64,000 bases of DNA, taken from Dicyema japonicum (lineage: Eukaryota; Dicyemida; Rhombozoa; Dicyemidae). Both the position numbers and the translations under genes were made by a program. The DNA lies in assembly GCA_011109175.1 (NCBI GenBank), contig RDEW01000030.1, forward strand, positions 180,094 through 244,093, given 5' to 3'. Positions 22,530 through 33,189 of the stretch are shown piece by piece; within the stretch, counting starts at the first letter, position 1; each line of letters opens with the position of its first letter. Under the pieces are notes generated by a model. It did not search any database, was not told the origin of the DNA, and worked only from the letters and a program-made list of their open reading frames with translations.

Positions 22530-23710
22530 GGTGGATAATATCTCTACAAAAACCCGGGAAAGCCAAAGATCCCCTTTACAACTTTAGACCAATAATTCTA
22601 CAAACTTCCATCATGTATTACACCGTCTGTCATTGCATTGAATGCATGCTTCTCCAATTCCTATGGGATGTAGAAAAGAAATCATTCTATTGTCTGAGGA
22701 AGGCAGGAATTCTGCGGGCCATCAAATCAAAGAAAACTCATATGGCCACAATCATAGAATTCCTCAACCGAAAATATAAAATTTAAGAACACGATATTCT
22801 TAAAATGGACACATTGAAAGAACTACAGCAAAAATGTTTAGTGGAACAAATACGTGCAAAACCATTGCATGGAATACTTTTACAACTGTCTTGATGATAA
22901 CAATGTTGATACAACAGAATCTTCCCGTTGGCTTTTGCATGGAAACAATTCACCCAAATCCAAAGGAATGTTGTGCCTCACTCAAGATCGTAATTTATTC
23001 TTCGATAGTGTTGGCTCTAATTGTGGTCACTGTAGCACTGCTAAAAAAGTGTTGATCATTTGGCTACAAGGTGTGGTCGAATGCTGAACAGTGACTATCT
23101 TCGCCGACACAAGCAAGTAGTGAGATGTATTCATCTGCATCTATGATATCGGATAAAACACTCGAAGAAGCTCAAAACACACTCTGTGCAATCAATAGTC
23201 GCCAATGACAATGTTGAAATTCGTATGGACACCACAATTAATAAAGAGACAAAAAATAAGCATAACAAGCCTGATGTAACTGAAGAACATGATTACACTT
23301 ATTGAGATTGGCATCACGAAGTGGGAAAATTGCAAAAATATGACCTGCTTGCAGGCGAATTGGAACTAATACATAATGCTAAGGTTAACATTGTGCCAAT
23401 AGTGCTTACCTGGATGGAATTGTATCAAGGTTTTATAAACATCACCATGCTTCGCTTATTGTGGAGAGTCCTATAAGAGCATACATCCAATCTCAAGTGA
23501 TCAAGAAGACCTTGGAGAGCATGCGAGTAGAACACAAATATGGACTACTCTTGAAGAAGGATTGATGGACGTCACCATTAGAGGACTAATGAGCCAAATA
23601 TGCCACCTTGGAGAAAAACAAAATGGACAAACTAGGTCAACGAAGACTTTAGATGTTATTCAGGATGAGTCTGTGTTATTGGTTGGGTTGGGCCAAAGAG
23701 AATGAGAATG
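22530..23710 (+). pseudogene. non-LTR retrotransposon with RPD-type endonuclease tail
   Basis: Starts with an RT entry motif (ISLQKPGKAKDPLYNFRPIIL), then after stops SRWLLHGNNSPKSKGML, a Cys/His knuckle (CGHCSTA, VDHLATRCGRML), RRHKQVVRCIHLHL, KTHSVQSIVANDNVEIRMD, and NKPDV followed later by KYDLLAGELELI and AYIQSQVIKKTLESM. The PD...E...KYDLLA order is typical of restriction-like endonucleases at the C-terminus of early-branching LINEs. Several frameshifts. Distinct from LINE-A, B and C. Confidence 0.7.
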
Positions 23711-23754
23711 CGCTAGGGAGGATAACAATAAAGGAGCCCTTACACTAGTTAATT

Positions 23755-24008
23755 TATTTCATTAATATTATTATATAATTTGTTGTTATTATTTGCACTT
23801 ATCGCATGTCATAGGACTTGACAAAGCATGTACAACACAAATTAGCAAATCAATAGCTAATTTCATCCACTTATTCCTATACAAAGCCACAGTGCGTAAC
23901 CAGTCAAGATCCTCTCCACTTCCAAGATGCCGTCCCATTTCTTTGAGGTCTTCGTCGAGAACGACTGGCAGTGTTGTCTTTGAGCGGCCACAGAGACAGG
24001 GGGCTTAT
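23755..24008 (-). repeat. LINE-B 3' end, 5' truncated
   Basis: Complement of 61270-61530: HLGSGEDLDWL-type codons, ttgcacatgctttgtc, tgacatgcgataagtgc and the TAA tail at left. High identity to the copy 37 kb away. Confidence 0.85.
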
Positions 24009-24009
24009 T

Positions 24010-24290
24010 TGTTAAGAAACTGACTTTAAGGAAGATTCCTGTAAAATAGGAAGAATGAAAACAAACGACATTTCAGCAATTTTGGAATCAACTGAAATAT
24101 TAATTCTCCGTTTGATCATTCATTCTTAATGGAATGCCAGGCAACTGAAGTGGAGAAGTCACTTTCGATTCTTCACAAAATTTTAACGAAAGATTGAAAT
24201 TTCCTACACAAAAATGTATAAAAAATTATTAACTTTTCATTTTTAGGTCAACTTTTTATACTTTCTAGGTCAACAATTTAATTTTTAAGG
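24010..24290 (+). repeat. copy of 3843-4100
   Basis: Long shared runs: aaggaagattcctgtaaaat, tggaatgccaggcaac, cacaaaattttaacgaaaga. It begins exactly where the LINE-B fragment ends, so the LINE-B insertion or its breakpoint marks one side. Confidence 0.85.
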
Positions 24291-24419
24291 GCTAATTGAC
24301 TGAGAACTTTTAAAAATTCCAAAACTTTTACTTGATTTGTTAAGGAATCTTGTTGTAAGATACGAAGTATTCACTTCTAAAACGACTGTTAATGAAGTGA
24401 GAATACCACAAGTATCACT

Positions 24420-25110
24420 CTGAGTTTTCTAGTCTTCAGTATATTTATGAGGGATTTCCCGGCTCCCAGGAATCTTAATACAAACGTGATTATTTACGGG
24501 GACGATTTATTGAGATCGGACGTCTTGGAGAGTTCGGTGATGTCTGAGGGAAGATTACGTGATTTTTTGTAAGAAATTTTCTGGTGGTGTAAATACCATG
24601 TCTTAAGGCTCTCAATGGAAAAGTCGAAAGCCATGTGAATTTCACACTTTAGAAATTTTTTTCAACAGGAGTACACATTGAGTGGTATCAGCAAGGCTAA
24701 TCATTTGCGTTTTTGGGTGTCCGTTTTGGATGTAGAGGAGATTATGTTGAAGGTGCCAAAATGAAAAAGAAAAAGGTTTACCAAGAATTCTGTGTCTACG
24801 GAAACTCGATTTGAAGGAGACGTTTATATTTTTGAAAGAATGATTCTGCCCTCCCATCTACGGATGTGAAGGGTGGTATTTTTCGGCCAAAAGAGAAAAT
24901 AATCAACCTTCTTGATAAGACTAGAAGGATGGCGATCAAGCGGGCACTTAGTAAAAAAGGTGAAGAGGCACTAGAAAAAGAAGAGGAAACGTTGACCAAC
25001 TCAGTATGGATGGTAGTAGTGGAAAGGATCAAGGGTTTTCTTCTGAGGAACAGAGTGCATGATAAGTACGTTCAACGAGACTTTGAAGCTAGAGGATAAA
25101 ACTAGGAAAG
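24420..25110 (+). pseudogene. reverse transcriptase fragment with YGDD
   Basis: Reads VIIYGDDLLRSDVLE (24490-24535), then WWCKYHVLRLSMEKSKA, FLGVRFGCRGDYVEGAKMKKKK and an open stretch GGIFRPKEKIINLLDKTRRM. The YxDD palm followed by L.xxEKSKA and FLGV is standard RT order. Frameshifts separate the blocks. YGDD is unusual beside the YADD of LINE-B, and I cannot assign the family; it may belong to the 22.5-kb element. Confidence 0.55.
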
Positions 25111-26252
25111 AATCGAGGCCTCACGGCAGGATTTTTAATAACTTAATCCTCCATAACTATCGCTGCGACTTGGTCTTTAATAAAATGTTGTTATGCTATG
25201 TCAGAACTCTCGTGGCTTATTGAGTAATTTGTCACGTGGTTTCATTAATGGGTCAAAAACCCTATTAAAATACAAATTTTTAATACATCAGAATTTAAAA
25301 GCTAAAAGTTCTTAAAAAAGAAAATTCCTTTGAATTTCTGACAAATTTAGCTTTCACACGACAATTTTAGTTGCGAAAAAATCTATCCGTTAACAATTAG
25401 TATTTCATCCTCTTATCTTTGGTTTGGTTTCTTCAAAAATGCATTACACAAAGAATCTAGCCTCTTTCTCATTTCAATTGTACCACTTCAAATTGTTGTG
25501 AATTTGGTGGGATGTCCATTTTTAAATCTGATCGGGATTCCCCTAAATGGATTTCCTGGTTCTTTGCAGGAATGCAGAAGTGAGTTGATATGCTAAATTC
25601 TCGAGGATGAAACGGCAAATCTCAGGCATAACAAGTATATTCGATGGTTGGAGCGAAGCTCTGGTGATAAAGGTTACTGATACAAGAACATGAAAGTTTT
25701 TCTATGCAATAACCCTCAAAGCATTCAACTTTCGAAGTCCTTGGTCATCAACGTGAAGACTAAACGTCATAAGTCATACACCCTGTGACTGGACCATAAC
25801 GGGTCACGGAGAGAACTATCTCTGGTGACGACAATGAGATCGTCCGAGTCAACAGAATCGGAGACAGGGAGTCTTTGTGAGACTTCTTAGGAAGTAAAAA
25901 CAATCTTGATATCGACCTCTTCTGCATCACCCCGAAAGAAAATTCTTCAACTTTATGTTCAAATGTATATGAAGATCTTCTTTAAAACAGAGTCCAAGGG
26001 TGTATGTAGATCTAGAATTGTCTCAAGTAGATTTTCTTTATGAAACCACCTGTGATAAACTGGGAAACAAATCCCAAGTGAGTCGCGATAGATCACCTAC
26101 TCTAAAGTCATGTTGGAACGCTGTGGCTGAAATTTTTTGTAAATTCATATTTTTTTATAAAATTGATTATTTTTTGTTATTTTAATAAATCGTATATATT
26201 TTATAAAATTTTAAATAATAATTCTGCATTCTAATTATTCAAATTGTTCATA
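25111..26252. other. upstream of CAP, nothing recognised
   Basis: AT-rich with scattered short ORFs. No family match, no RNA gene. Confidence 0.5.
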
Positions 26253-27642
26253 ATGACAGGTTTACCTATTTTACCAAAATAGATTTAATTGCTGAACTAA
26301 AAAATGATTTATCAGCTGATATTCGCGGACTCACAGAGACGAGCGCTTTAATCGACGACAAAGTCAAAAAAGCAGTAATACCTAATATTCACCTTAGACG
26401 GAATTGTTGATAAAAGGGTTGAATTCTCACATTGATTTCTTATCTGAAGTTAACAGAGAGGAGGTTTATGTTCTGACGATATAATGTAGAACAAGGAACT
26501 AACTAGAAAATTCATTGACGAAATTGAAGTTTTCCTGGTATTTTTATTAATTAGAAAGTCAAAAATGATAATTGTAAATCAAAGTTTTCCAACAATTTAA
26601 TTGCTATTCATGAATGTTCTTCTCTATTTTCTTGGCCATTTTATGTTTGTTAAGTAATAATTTAAGAAAATTAAACCGCCAAAATTTTGTTATACTACAG
26701 AAAACACAGTTTCCTTTTACCTCGATAGAATCAGATCAATGTATAAAGATGACCCCAACAACATAAATTGGTGCGATTCCATTGCCTCGATTTTGAAAAC
26801 TTTTAGTATTTTTGTGAAAAATAATTATCCGACAAGTTTTGATCTCCAAATATAGTAAAAATAATTTATATTTTAGGCCCTTTCCCCGCAAACCAGTAAT
26901 GACCTAAAATGTCAACTCCAGCAGGGACTTGAAATCACGAGTGGTTGACCTTGTTTTAATTTTAAGGACTGAAAAAAGTCACAGATGACATGAAAACTCA
27001 TAAAAATCCTCAATTAAGGGGGAACACAAATATTGCACCCAAAAATGTCGTCACTTCAAGCTCATCTAAGCCAAAGAAGACTTCTCCTCCGGTTTTTAGC
27101 CTATCTGGAAACAAATGGGAAGTGGTTTGACAATGTAATGCTCATTTCTTTAGGGATTCCAAAATCAAGTCAAAGACCTTGTTATTGAAGACGGGAAGGT
27201 CAACCAGTCCGTGAACGTGTTTAACTCCACTGGAAGTTCCCTTAAAATCATGGAAAAAGTAAACGCTATTTCTCTAAGTAATTGTTGATCACATTTGAGG
27301 CAACTTGACTAAATGTCAAGTAGAAATTGACAGTGTTATGAGTATGGTGGATGTCGGAAACTGTAAAGATCTCCATTTAAAAGTTAATGGACTTACTCCC
27401 TCAATCACCATTGATAACTCTGATAGCGTGGTTATTTACGTATCTGAAGAAAACTCCGAGTTCGCAGAATTTAATTTCGCAAAGCACAGTGCCATTGCCG
27501 TCAACGTTTTTTCGTCGGATGGGTATCTGAAAGTAACTTGATTATGTCAGTTTAGGAAATTCCTGTTTTAGAACAAAGTAAAGGAAAACTGATGAGAAAA
27601 GGTGATTCATATGAGATGGAAGTGAAATTCGTTAATTCCTAG
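26253..27642 (+). CDS. CAP: adenylyl cyclase-associated protein (cofilin/actin recycling)
   Basis: CAP recycles actin: the N-terminal helical domain binds cofilin-actin and the C-terminal beta-helix (CARP) binds ADP-actin and promotes nucleotide exchange. Ten tiny introns are needed: 26260-26282, 26375-26397, 26470-26489, 26538-26554 (17 nt, or 26529-26554, 26 nt), 26645-26666, 26855-26876, 26944-26966, 27125-27153, 27278-27299 and 27533-27555. The spliced protein shows the N-terminal MTDLIAELKNDLSADI, the helical-domain block KSKFSNNLIAIHE...WPFYKIKPPKF, a short proline-bearing linker, the diagnostic KKVTDDMKTHKNPQL, and the CARP domain (VKDLVIEDGKVNQSVNVFN, ITIDNSDSVVIYVSEEN, FSSDGYLKEIPVLEQ). 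The helical domain is about 25 residues short between 26440 and 26500. One base seems lost in the proline linker near 26885, since the frame does not close across intron 6. About 385-388 residues against a usual 470. Confidence 0.95.
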
Positions 27643-27824
27643 TTAATGGGGTTATCTAATAAATGGACTACTGGAATTGTTACTAATAAGAATCTGAGTT
27701 ATTTTCATTTTCCTGTCAGTTAGTGAAAGGGGGTAACTAAGGCGATTACGTGAACTCTGAGTTGTTTGAAAAAGACCCACAAACAAGGAAATTATTCGCT
27801 CATCTTCAACACGCACAGCACGTT

Positions 27825-28035
27825 TTTCGAAAGCCGTTATAGCTTTGCACGGGCATGAGACACTTTATTAGAGTAAGTTATAACAAGTAATTTTATAAAA
27901 AGATCCAAGGAGTGATCTTTACTTCCTTTTTCTTTTTGTTGTATGTGAGTCCTTTGTAGAAGATCCGGTTCAAACGCAAATCAAAGTAGATGTGTTGAAT
28001 CTACACCAGTAGCGAGATTCGAACTCGGAATTATC
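27825..28035 (-). mobile_element. strongly diverged SINE1
   Basis: Complement of SINE1 landmarks: agccgttatagcttt, gcacgggcatgagacactttatta, aaggagtgatctttacttc, and near the right agcgagattcgaact (B box). It abuts the duplicated block starting at 28045. Confidence 0.6.
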
Positions 28036-28044
28036 AGGATTTTT

Positions 28045-28935
28045 GAACTCAAAAAACTTGTTATTATGTGGAGATCCTTCACAAGAGTTAACTAGGCGAT
28101 ATAAGAAAAAAGTCCTACTTACTAATAAATATAAAAACACGTACAAAGCCATAGACACCACTACTCTCAATCTAGTACTAGCCTCCCTCGACGTTACCTC
28201 CCTTGTTATGGTTTACGAATTCAAAATTGACTACAACCAATTCCATATCTTGATGAAGGGGAAAGCCCTCACCGAGAAGAAACTTCCAAGAACCATGAAC
28301 TATGTGGACTACAACCAATTTGATTTCAACACAGAAGCCTCCAGTTCTACTGATATGCCCTGCTCTACTTCAACAGGACTGTACAAACTCTATCAGAAGG
28401 AATCCACCGTCTCGTCGCACAAGACGTTTGAGGATTAATTAAGGTAAGCATACAATCAAAAGCCTCCATATAGAAACCCAAGAAATCAAGGACAGGATCA
28501 GATCTCCGGAAAAGGTGACCTCTATGGAAATCAATGAAAAAGAAGGAAACTTGAAAACGACTGACAAAGCCCTGAACATGCAAGATGCCCTCTTGAAGAA
28601 ACAAAAACGTCGTACTGAAAAACAGGGGCATGTACGGTATCCCGGCCTTAACACTAATATACAGGATGTCAAGTAATTGGAACTTCATTCTGATCATTTG
28701 GAAATTTTCCGATATAATACTGATCTTAAAGCCTGGGAGACCAAAGGCCGATATCTCTCCTTTGCATTTTCACAAAAGTTCTAGAAAAGTATATCCTGGA
28801 ACTGATTCGAACATTCTTCTGTGTGGCTCCATTCCAACATGGATTTTAGAAGAATCTTTCAACGATAACCGACGACTCAACCCTAACCAGATTCATTTCA
28901 GAGACACCAAAGACTTTAATATGGTCTATTAACGG
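28045..28935 (+). repeat. second copy of 4205-5335
   Basis: Contains the 131-codon open frame 28043-28438 (VYEFKIDYNQFHILMKG, NYVDYNQFDFNTEAS, LYKLYQKESTVSS). Compared with 4205-5335 it lacks about 235 bases at 28605 and differs by scattered substitutions, several changing amino acids. Unknown family. Confidence 0.8.
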
Positions 28936-29008
28936 CTTTTGATTAAATATAAGTAAAAAATTGTTGAAAATTCATAATAAACAAGCACACACAAATAAAA
29001 CAGAAATA

Positions 29009-30313
29009 TCAAATATTTTCTCTCACAATTGCGGCAGAATGATCAAACCCGAATACAACTTCCAATACCTCTGAGGCTATTGGAAGACGAAAGGGAAAGT
29101 ACTGATTATTCGTATGGCCCAATCCCAATGAGCCTGTTCTATTCCTCCCCCAAATATAAGCATTCCCAAAAGTATTTACAGCTGCAAAGGAAGAACTTCC
29201 TCCAAATACAGCAGCCACTTTGGCTTCCAATCCCCCAAACAAAGTCAACGGCAGTTCGGTGGGCTCATCAACAGAAGAAACCATCCCTCCCAGTCCAAGA
29301 ATCCCATATCCCCAAACAAACACTCTCCCACTATCAGTGAGGACAAGAGAAGCAGTACATGTACAAGCAATATCCACAATACGTCCAATTTTCAATGGAA
29401 GATGTTTAGAAACATTTATTTGAGGTTGGGAATTTGATATGGCGGTCTTCAACTGATCATACTCTGAGTTCCCCCACCCAAATACATCACCCTCTGAAGA
29501 CAGTGCAAACGAAGTATCACCAGAAGAAACAATTTTCACTATATCAACTCCCTGAGTATCCCCCACAACTTCTGTGAATTCCTCAGTAACATTATAGTGA
29601 CCCTGACCAGTCTGTCCGTCTGCCCCCCAGCCACAACTCATCACTCTTCCCTTACTAGTTAACACCAAAGTGTGGTCACAGCCACACGTCAACCCTCGCA
29701 CCCCTTCGTCAATCTCAACCACGTGTACTAAGTTGCTATTTGAATATATTTCATCCCTAATCACTCCACGACCACACTGTCCATAGCAGTTATTCCCAAA
29801 GGACATAAGTTTGTCGGACGTCGCAACAACAGTGTGAGCTCGCCCCGCGGCCACTGCTGTAAAGAATTTGGCCGAAAGTTTGATCTCTGTTGGCTCAATA
29901 AGAATGCCAGTATCAGTATTGCTTGTTCGAGGACCCACCTGAGATCTCGAATTAGCCCCAAATCCAATAATTTTATGACTTCCACCGACTGTGGCAACGA
30001 CAACAGTAAATCCGTATCCAAGGCCACATAATGAGGGATCATCTTCATCTCAAAGATGTGTTTTAGTGGGGCTGGGATCTTTTTCTGAAAAATTTTATTT
30101 TTTCCTAGTAAATTCAAAAATTTTCCTACCTGGAGGGGGTATTAGATAGTTTGGCTGTCCCAGTGCCGCAGTATGATTACTCCCCCATATGTATACTCCG
30201 CGGCGTCTCTTACGGTTCTTTCCCACTGCGTTGGTGACGTCAGGAATGGCCGAGAAATTGCATTTTTTGACACAAAATGAAGGGATTCGGACAAACCCAA
30301 GTAAATTAAGCAT
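29009..30313 (-). CDS. RCC1L: RCC1-like protein of mitochondria
   Basis: RCC1L (WBSCR16) is a seven-bladed RCC1 propeller of the mitochondrial matrix involved in mitoribosome/RNA metabolism and OPA1-linked exchange. The 309-codon open frame 29009-29938 holds the diagnostic runs YGQCGRGV, CGWGADGQTGQGHYN, FGWGNSEYDQL, VFVWGYGILG, and a terminus FGFDHSAAIVRENI that ends where the family ends. The 5' part continues across a 45-nt intron (30085-30129) to an ATG at 30313, with VYIWGSNHTAALGQP as blade one and GYGFTVVVATVGGSHKIIGFG as blade two. One in-frame TGA (30050-30052, in a variable loop) interrupts otherwise perfect homology. It may be a sequence error, readthrough or a young null. Only one intron, unlike its neighbours. 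Confidence 0.93.
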
Positions 30314-30405
30314 GGAAAATATTTAAAATAAAAATATAAAAAATAAATAAATTTAAAAATAATAACCAATAGAGACTGAAATGACTGAATATATTGAATC
30401 CCTTT
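30314..30405. promoter_or_regulatory. short divergent promoter region
   Basis: Only 92 bases separate the ATG of RCC1L (minus) and the best ATG of the SHIPPO-repeat gene (plus). The sequence is almost pure AT up to about 30375. A shared bidirectional promoter is inferred from spacing alone; no element such as TATA or Inr can be assigned with confidence. Confidence 0.45.
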
Positions 30406-31554
30406 ATGATAAAGTCCCCAAAGGTTAATAAATATTAGAATTGAAGGATTCAAAGTCGTCTCTGTACGATCATCAATTCCAACAAAATATCAGACATATG
30501 TGATTGATAACTCTGATAAACGTGGCTTCGGGTCCACCGCACGACGCTTCAATCATGAGACCTATCTTGTGTGAATGACTATTTACTTTCAGAATCAGGG
30601 TCCTGGGCCTAATAAATACCATCCGGAGGAAGAGACTGCCAAACCACTCTCCAAATTAGGAATGAGCAGTTTCAACTCAAAAGTCTAACACTAGTATGAC
30701 TTTTAGAGATTTAATCGACGCGGAAATATGGCCAATCAGATGGATATCATCGGTCCTGGGCCAGCAAACTTACTTTTGGACAGATCTCTTAACAGACGGA
30801 AGGATTTTCACGATTCCATCGCCTCTTCTGGGTTTTATTTGCCCATCGTTACTAAAAAACGGAAAAACGGTCCATCCTTGGCTCCAAACGCATACAACGT
30901 CAATTTTAATGTTATTTTCTAGACAACAACTTCTTTGGGGAACATCAAAGCGACCAACAATGCGGGAGCGGTTAGTGTCTTTAGATCAACCACAAAACGG
31001 GAGACTAAAGTGATCGAGCAATCTCCAGCTCCAAGTGAGTTCTGCTTAGTTTAGGATTGAGACAACTACGATGTCAGGTCAGATTTGACCAACACTAAGA
31101 ATCCAACTAGATCCTGCTTTCTCTCAAAATCGAACAGGATTTGTTTAGAAGCCTCAAATGAGAACGTTTTTGTTTATTGGGATTATTTCAGTACCCCGGA
31201 CCCTGTGAATACAATCAAACTACCAATTTTAAGGTGAAAAATGTGACTCAGCGAAGGTAAGAGAACGACATAATCCCCAGACCTACAGATCATTTAAAAA
31301 TTGCTCTCTGTGGATCAAAGAAGGTTCTAGAGCATCCTTTTCCGGGTCCCTTCGAATATCAGAAAACTCTCAACCTGGAAAAACCACTACCAGTCTACAG
31401 TTCGGCATTTAAGTCAAAAACAAGTCGTACAATGCCAATCAAAGGCGGAGATGGAATCCCGCCAAGTATTTTGTATATATTTGTAGATTATTATCGCCCC
31501 AACAAAGTGACAAAAAAGTCATTCTTTTTTAATATTGACAAAATATGGGTATGA
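30406..31554 (+). CDS. SHIPPO/STPG-repeat protein (STPG1-like)
   Basis: Proteins with PGPxxY (SHIPPO/STPG) repeats are microtubule-associated and typical of cilia and sperm tails. Eight introns (30414-30438, 30569-30592, 30683-30706, 30899-30922, 31035-31061, 31166-31191, 31257-31280, 31466-31486; 21-27 nt) give an uninterrupted 317-residue protein. Repeats in order: GPGPNKYHPEEE, IGPGPANLLL, LAPNAYNTTTSL, PAPNNYDVRSD, YPGPCEYNQTTN, FPGPFEYQKTLN and a final IPPNYYRPN, followed by a KKSFFFN terminus. Every intron removal restores both frame and repeat spacing. The start sits in an 8-base first exon; an ATG at 30381 is possible but does not splice in frame. The closest family I recall is STPG1, unverified. 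Confidence 0.85.
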
Positions 31555-31566
31555 TTTATTTACAGA

Positions 31567-31680
31567 ATAAACTAACGAATTTAATATTTAAAATAATTTA
31601 ATTTAATGTATTATATCACATGTTTCTGAAACTAACGAATTTAATATTTAAAAATAATTTAATTTAATGTATTATATCAA
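31567..31680. repeat. tandem duplication of about 63 bp
   Basis: aactaacgaatttaatattt and the following aatttaatttaatgtattat occur twice, head to tail, just 5' of a LINE-B insertion. The repeat may record the target-site duplication of that insertion or an older tandem duplication. Confidence 0.7.
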
Positions 31681-33000
31681 AAGGACCAGTAGAAAATCTC
31701 CGCCCGATAATACTTCTGAATTCGATACGCAAGGTGCTGGCAAACATTGCACTAAGCCGGATAAAGGGTGTGGCGATCTATACCTACCAGCAAGTCAAAG
31801 TGGGTTCCGAGAAGGGAGGTCTACGGCAGACATTGTATGGAGCCACAGATGGCGCTGCGCAACGCACCAAAGATTCAAGAGCGCAACGACCGTGTTGGGA
31901 ATAGATCTCTCCAGAGCTTTTGATTCAATAAACAGACAGAAACTGATGAATGTGCTTGAGCAAATATTGGATGAATCGTCGGTTAGGATAATCAGACTAC
32001 TACTTGCGAACACAAGACTATCTGTGAGGACAGAAGGAGCAACTTCCCGCAGTTTCAAAACAACGATTGGGACACCCCAGGGTGATTCCCTCTCCCCTTT
32101 ACTATTCACCATATACCTTGAATCTGCACTCTGCGACCTCCGTAAATGCTATATAGGAGACATAGAAGAGACATCTTATGCGGATGATGTGGATTTTGTA
32201 TCACGGGACGTGACCGCACTCCAACACCTGCTAGAAAATGCACATGCGGAGCTTGAGAAATGGTTTCTCAGCGTAAATGTTAACAAAACTGAAATTACGG
32301 AAATCAAAAGAGAAGACGATATTACTCATGAAAGATGGAGACGTACTAATAAGCTCGGCTCTCTACTAGGAGACGCTGAAGATGTACTAAGGAGGAAAAC
32401 ACTGGCAAATGCGGCAATGGCTAAACTGAAGAAAGGATGGCTAAGGGCCAAAGGACTTGGAATTGACATCAGATGCAGGCTTTACAACGCGTTTGTGAAA
32501 CCGATCCTACTGTATAACGCTGGGACATGGGGAAGTTCCTTCAACGAACTATTGAAACTGGATTCGTTCCATAGAAGGCAACTAAGAAGCTTACTCGGAA
32601 TGGAGTGGCCACGTAGAATATCAACCACTGGTATCTACAACAAGTGTATGTGTTCTTACATCAGCAAGGATGTGATAGATGCCCGGTGGAGGCTATTTGG
32701 GCATGTACTAAGAATGAACCCGGACGCACCCGCTAACAAAGCGATGGAAGATTACTTTGACAGTTGCGAAAAACCCTTCCGCGGACGACCTAGATCGACA
32801 CTTCCGACATCCCTAAACAAAGACTTAAATCGTGTGAGAAAAAATCTAAAGACGGGAGACAACCTGGACGAATTGAGATCACTCGCATTCGACAGAGGAA
32901 GATGGAAAAGACTAACTATAAATATTGTTTCTTTGAGTGTTGCACATGCAGGGCTATAATCATTATGGCTTTCGTGAAAGTGCCTTAATAATAATTATAT
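31680..33000 (+). pseudogene. LINE-B reverse transcriptase to 3' end
   Basis: Begins with LRPIILLNSIRKVLAN in one frame, shifts near 31795, then stays open for 380 codons: QSGFREGRSTADIVWSHRW, GIDLSRAFDSINR, TIGTPQGDSLSPLLFTIYLE, TSYADDVDFVSRD, GSLLGDAEDVLRRKTL, YNAFVKPILLYNAGTWG, FHRRQLRSLLGMEWPRRIS, ARWRLFGHVLRMNPDAPA, FRGRPRSTLPTSL. RT motifs and the YADD triad are intact. The endonuclease is absent (5' truncation). It ends in the hairpin ggctataatcattatggctt and TAATAATAA. Confidence 0.93.
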
Positions 33001-33002
33001 CA

Positions 33003-33182
33003 AATTCCCTCCCCGATCGGATTCCTCTGCAAGACCGAGAGAAGGCTCTTCCGGAAAGTAGTGGGGACGATGGAAGATCACAGACGTCGAATAGCACAAT
33101 TGATTGCGAGGACTGGGATCACCTAACTGTTTGACTCTTTTGTCTTTCTTTCTCGGTGTTCCGGGGGTTATTAAAATAAAAT
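33003..33182 (+). repeat. LINE-C 3' end
   Basis: Encodes LFRKVVGTMEDHRRRIAQL, ARTGIT stop, then 3' UTR ctttctcggtgttccgggggttattaaaataaaataaat. The UTR end matches the SINE2 tail. Confidence 0.65.
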
Positions 33183-33189
33183 AAATAAA

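Noticed and set aside
29029-29423. Plus-strand ORFs of 103 and 67 codons
   Set aside because: Antisense shadows of the RCC1L propeller coding sequence.
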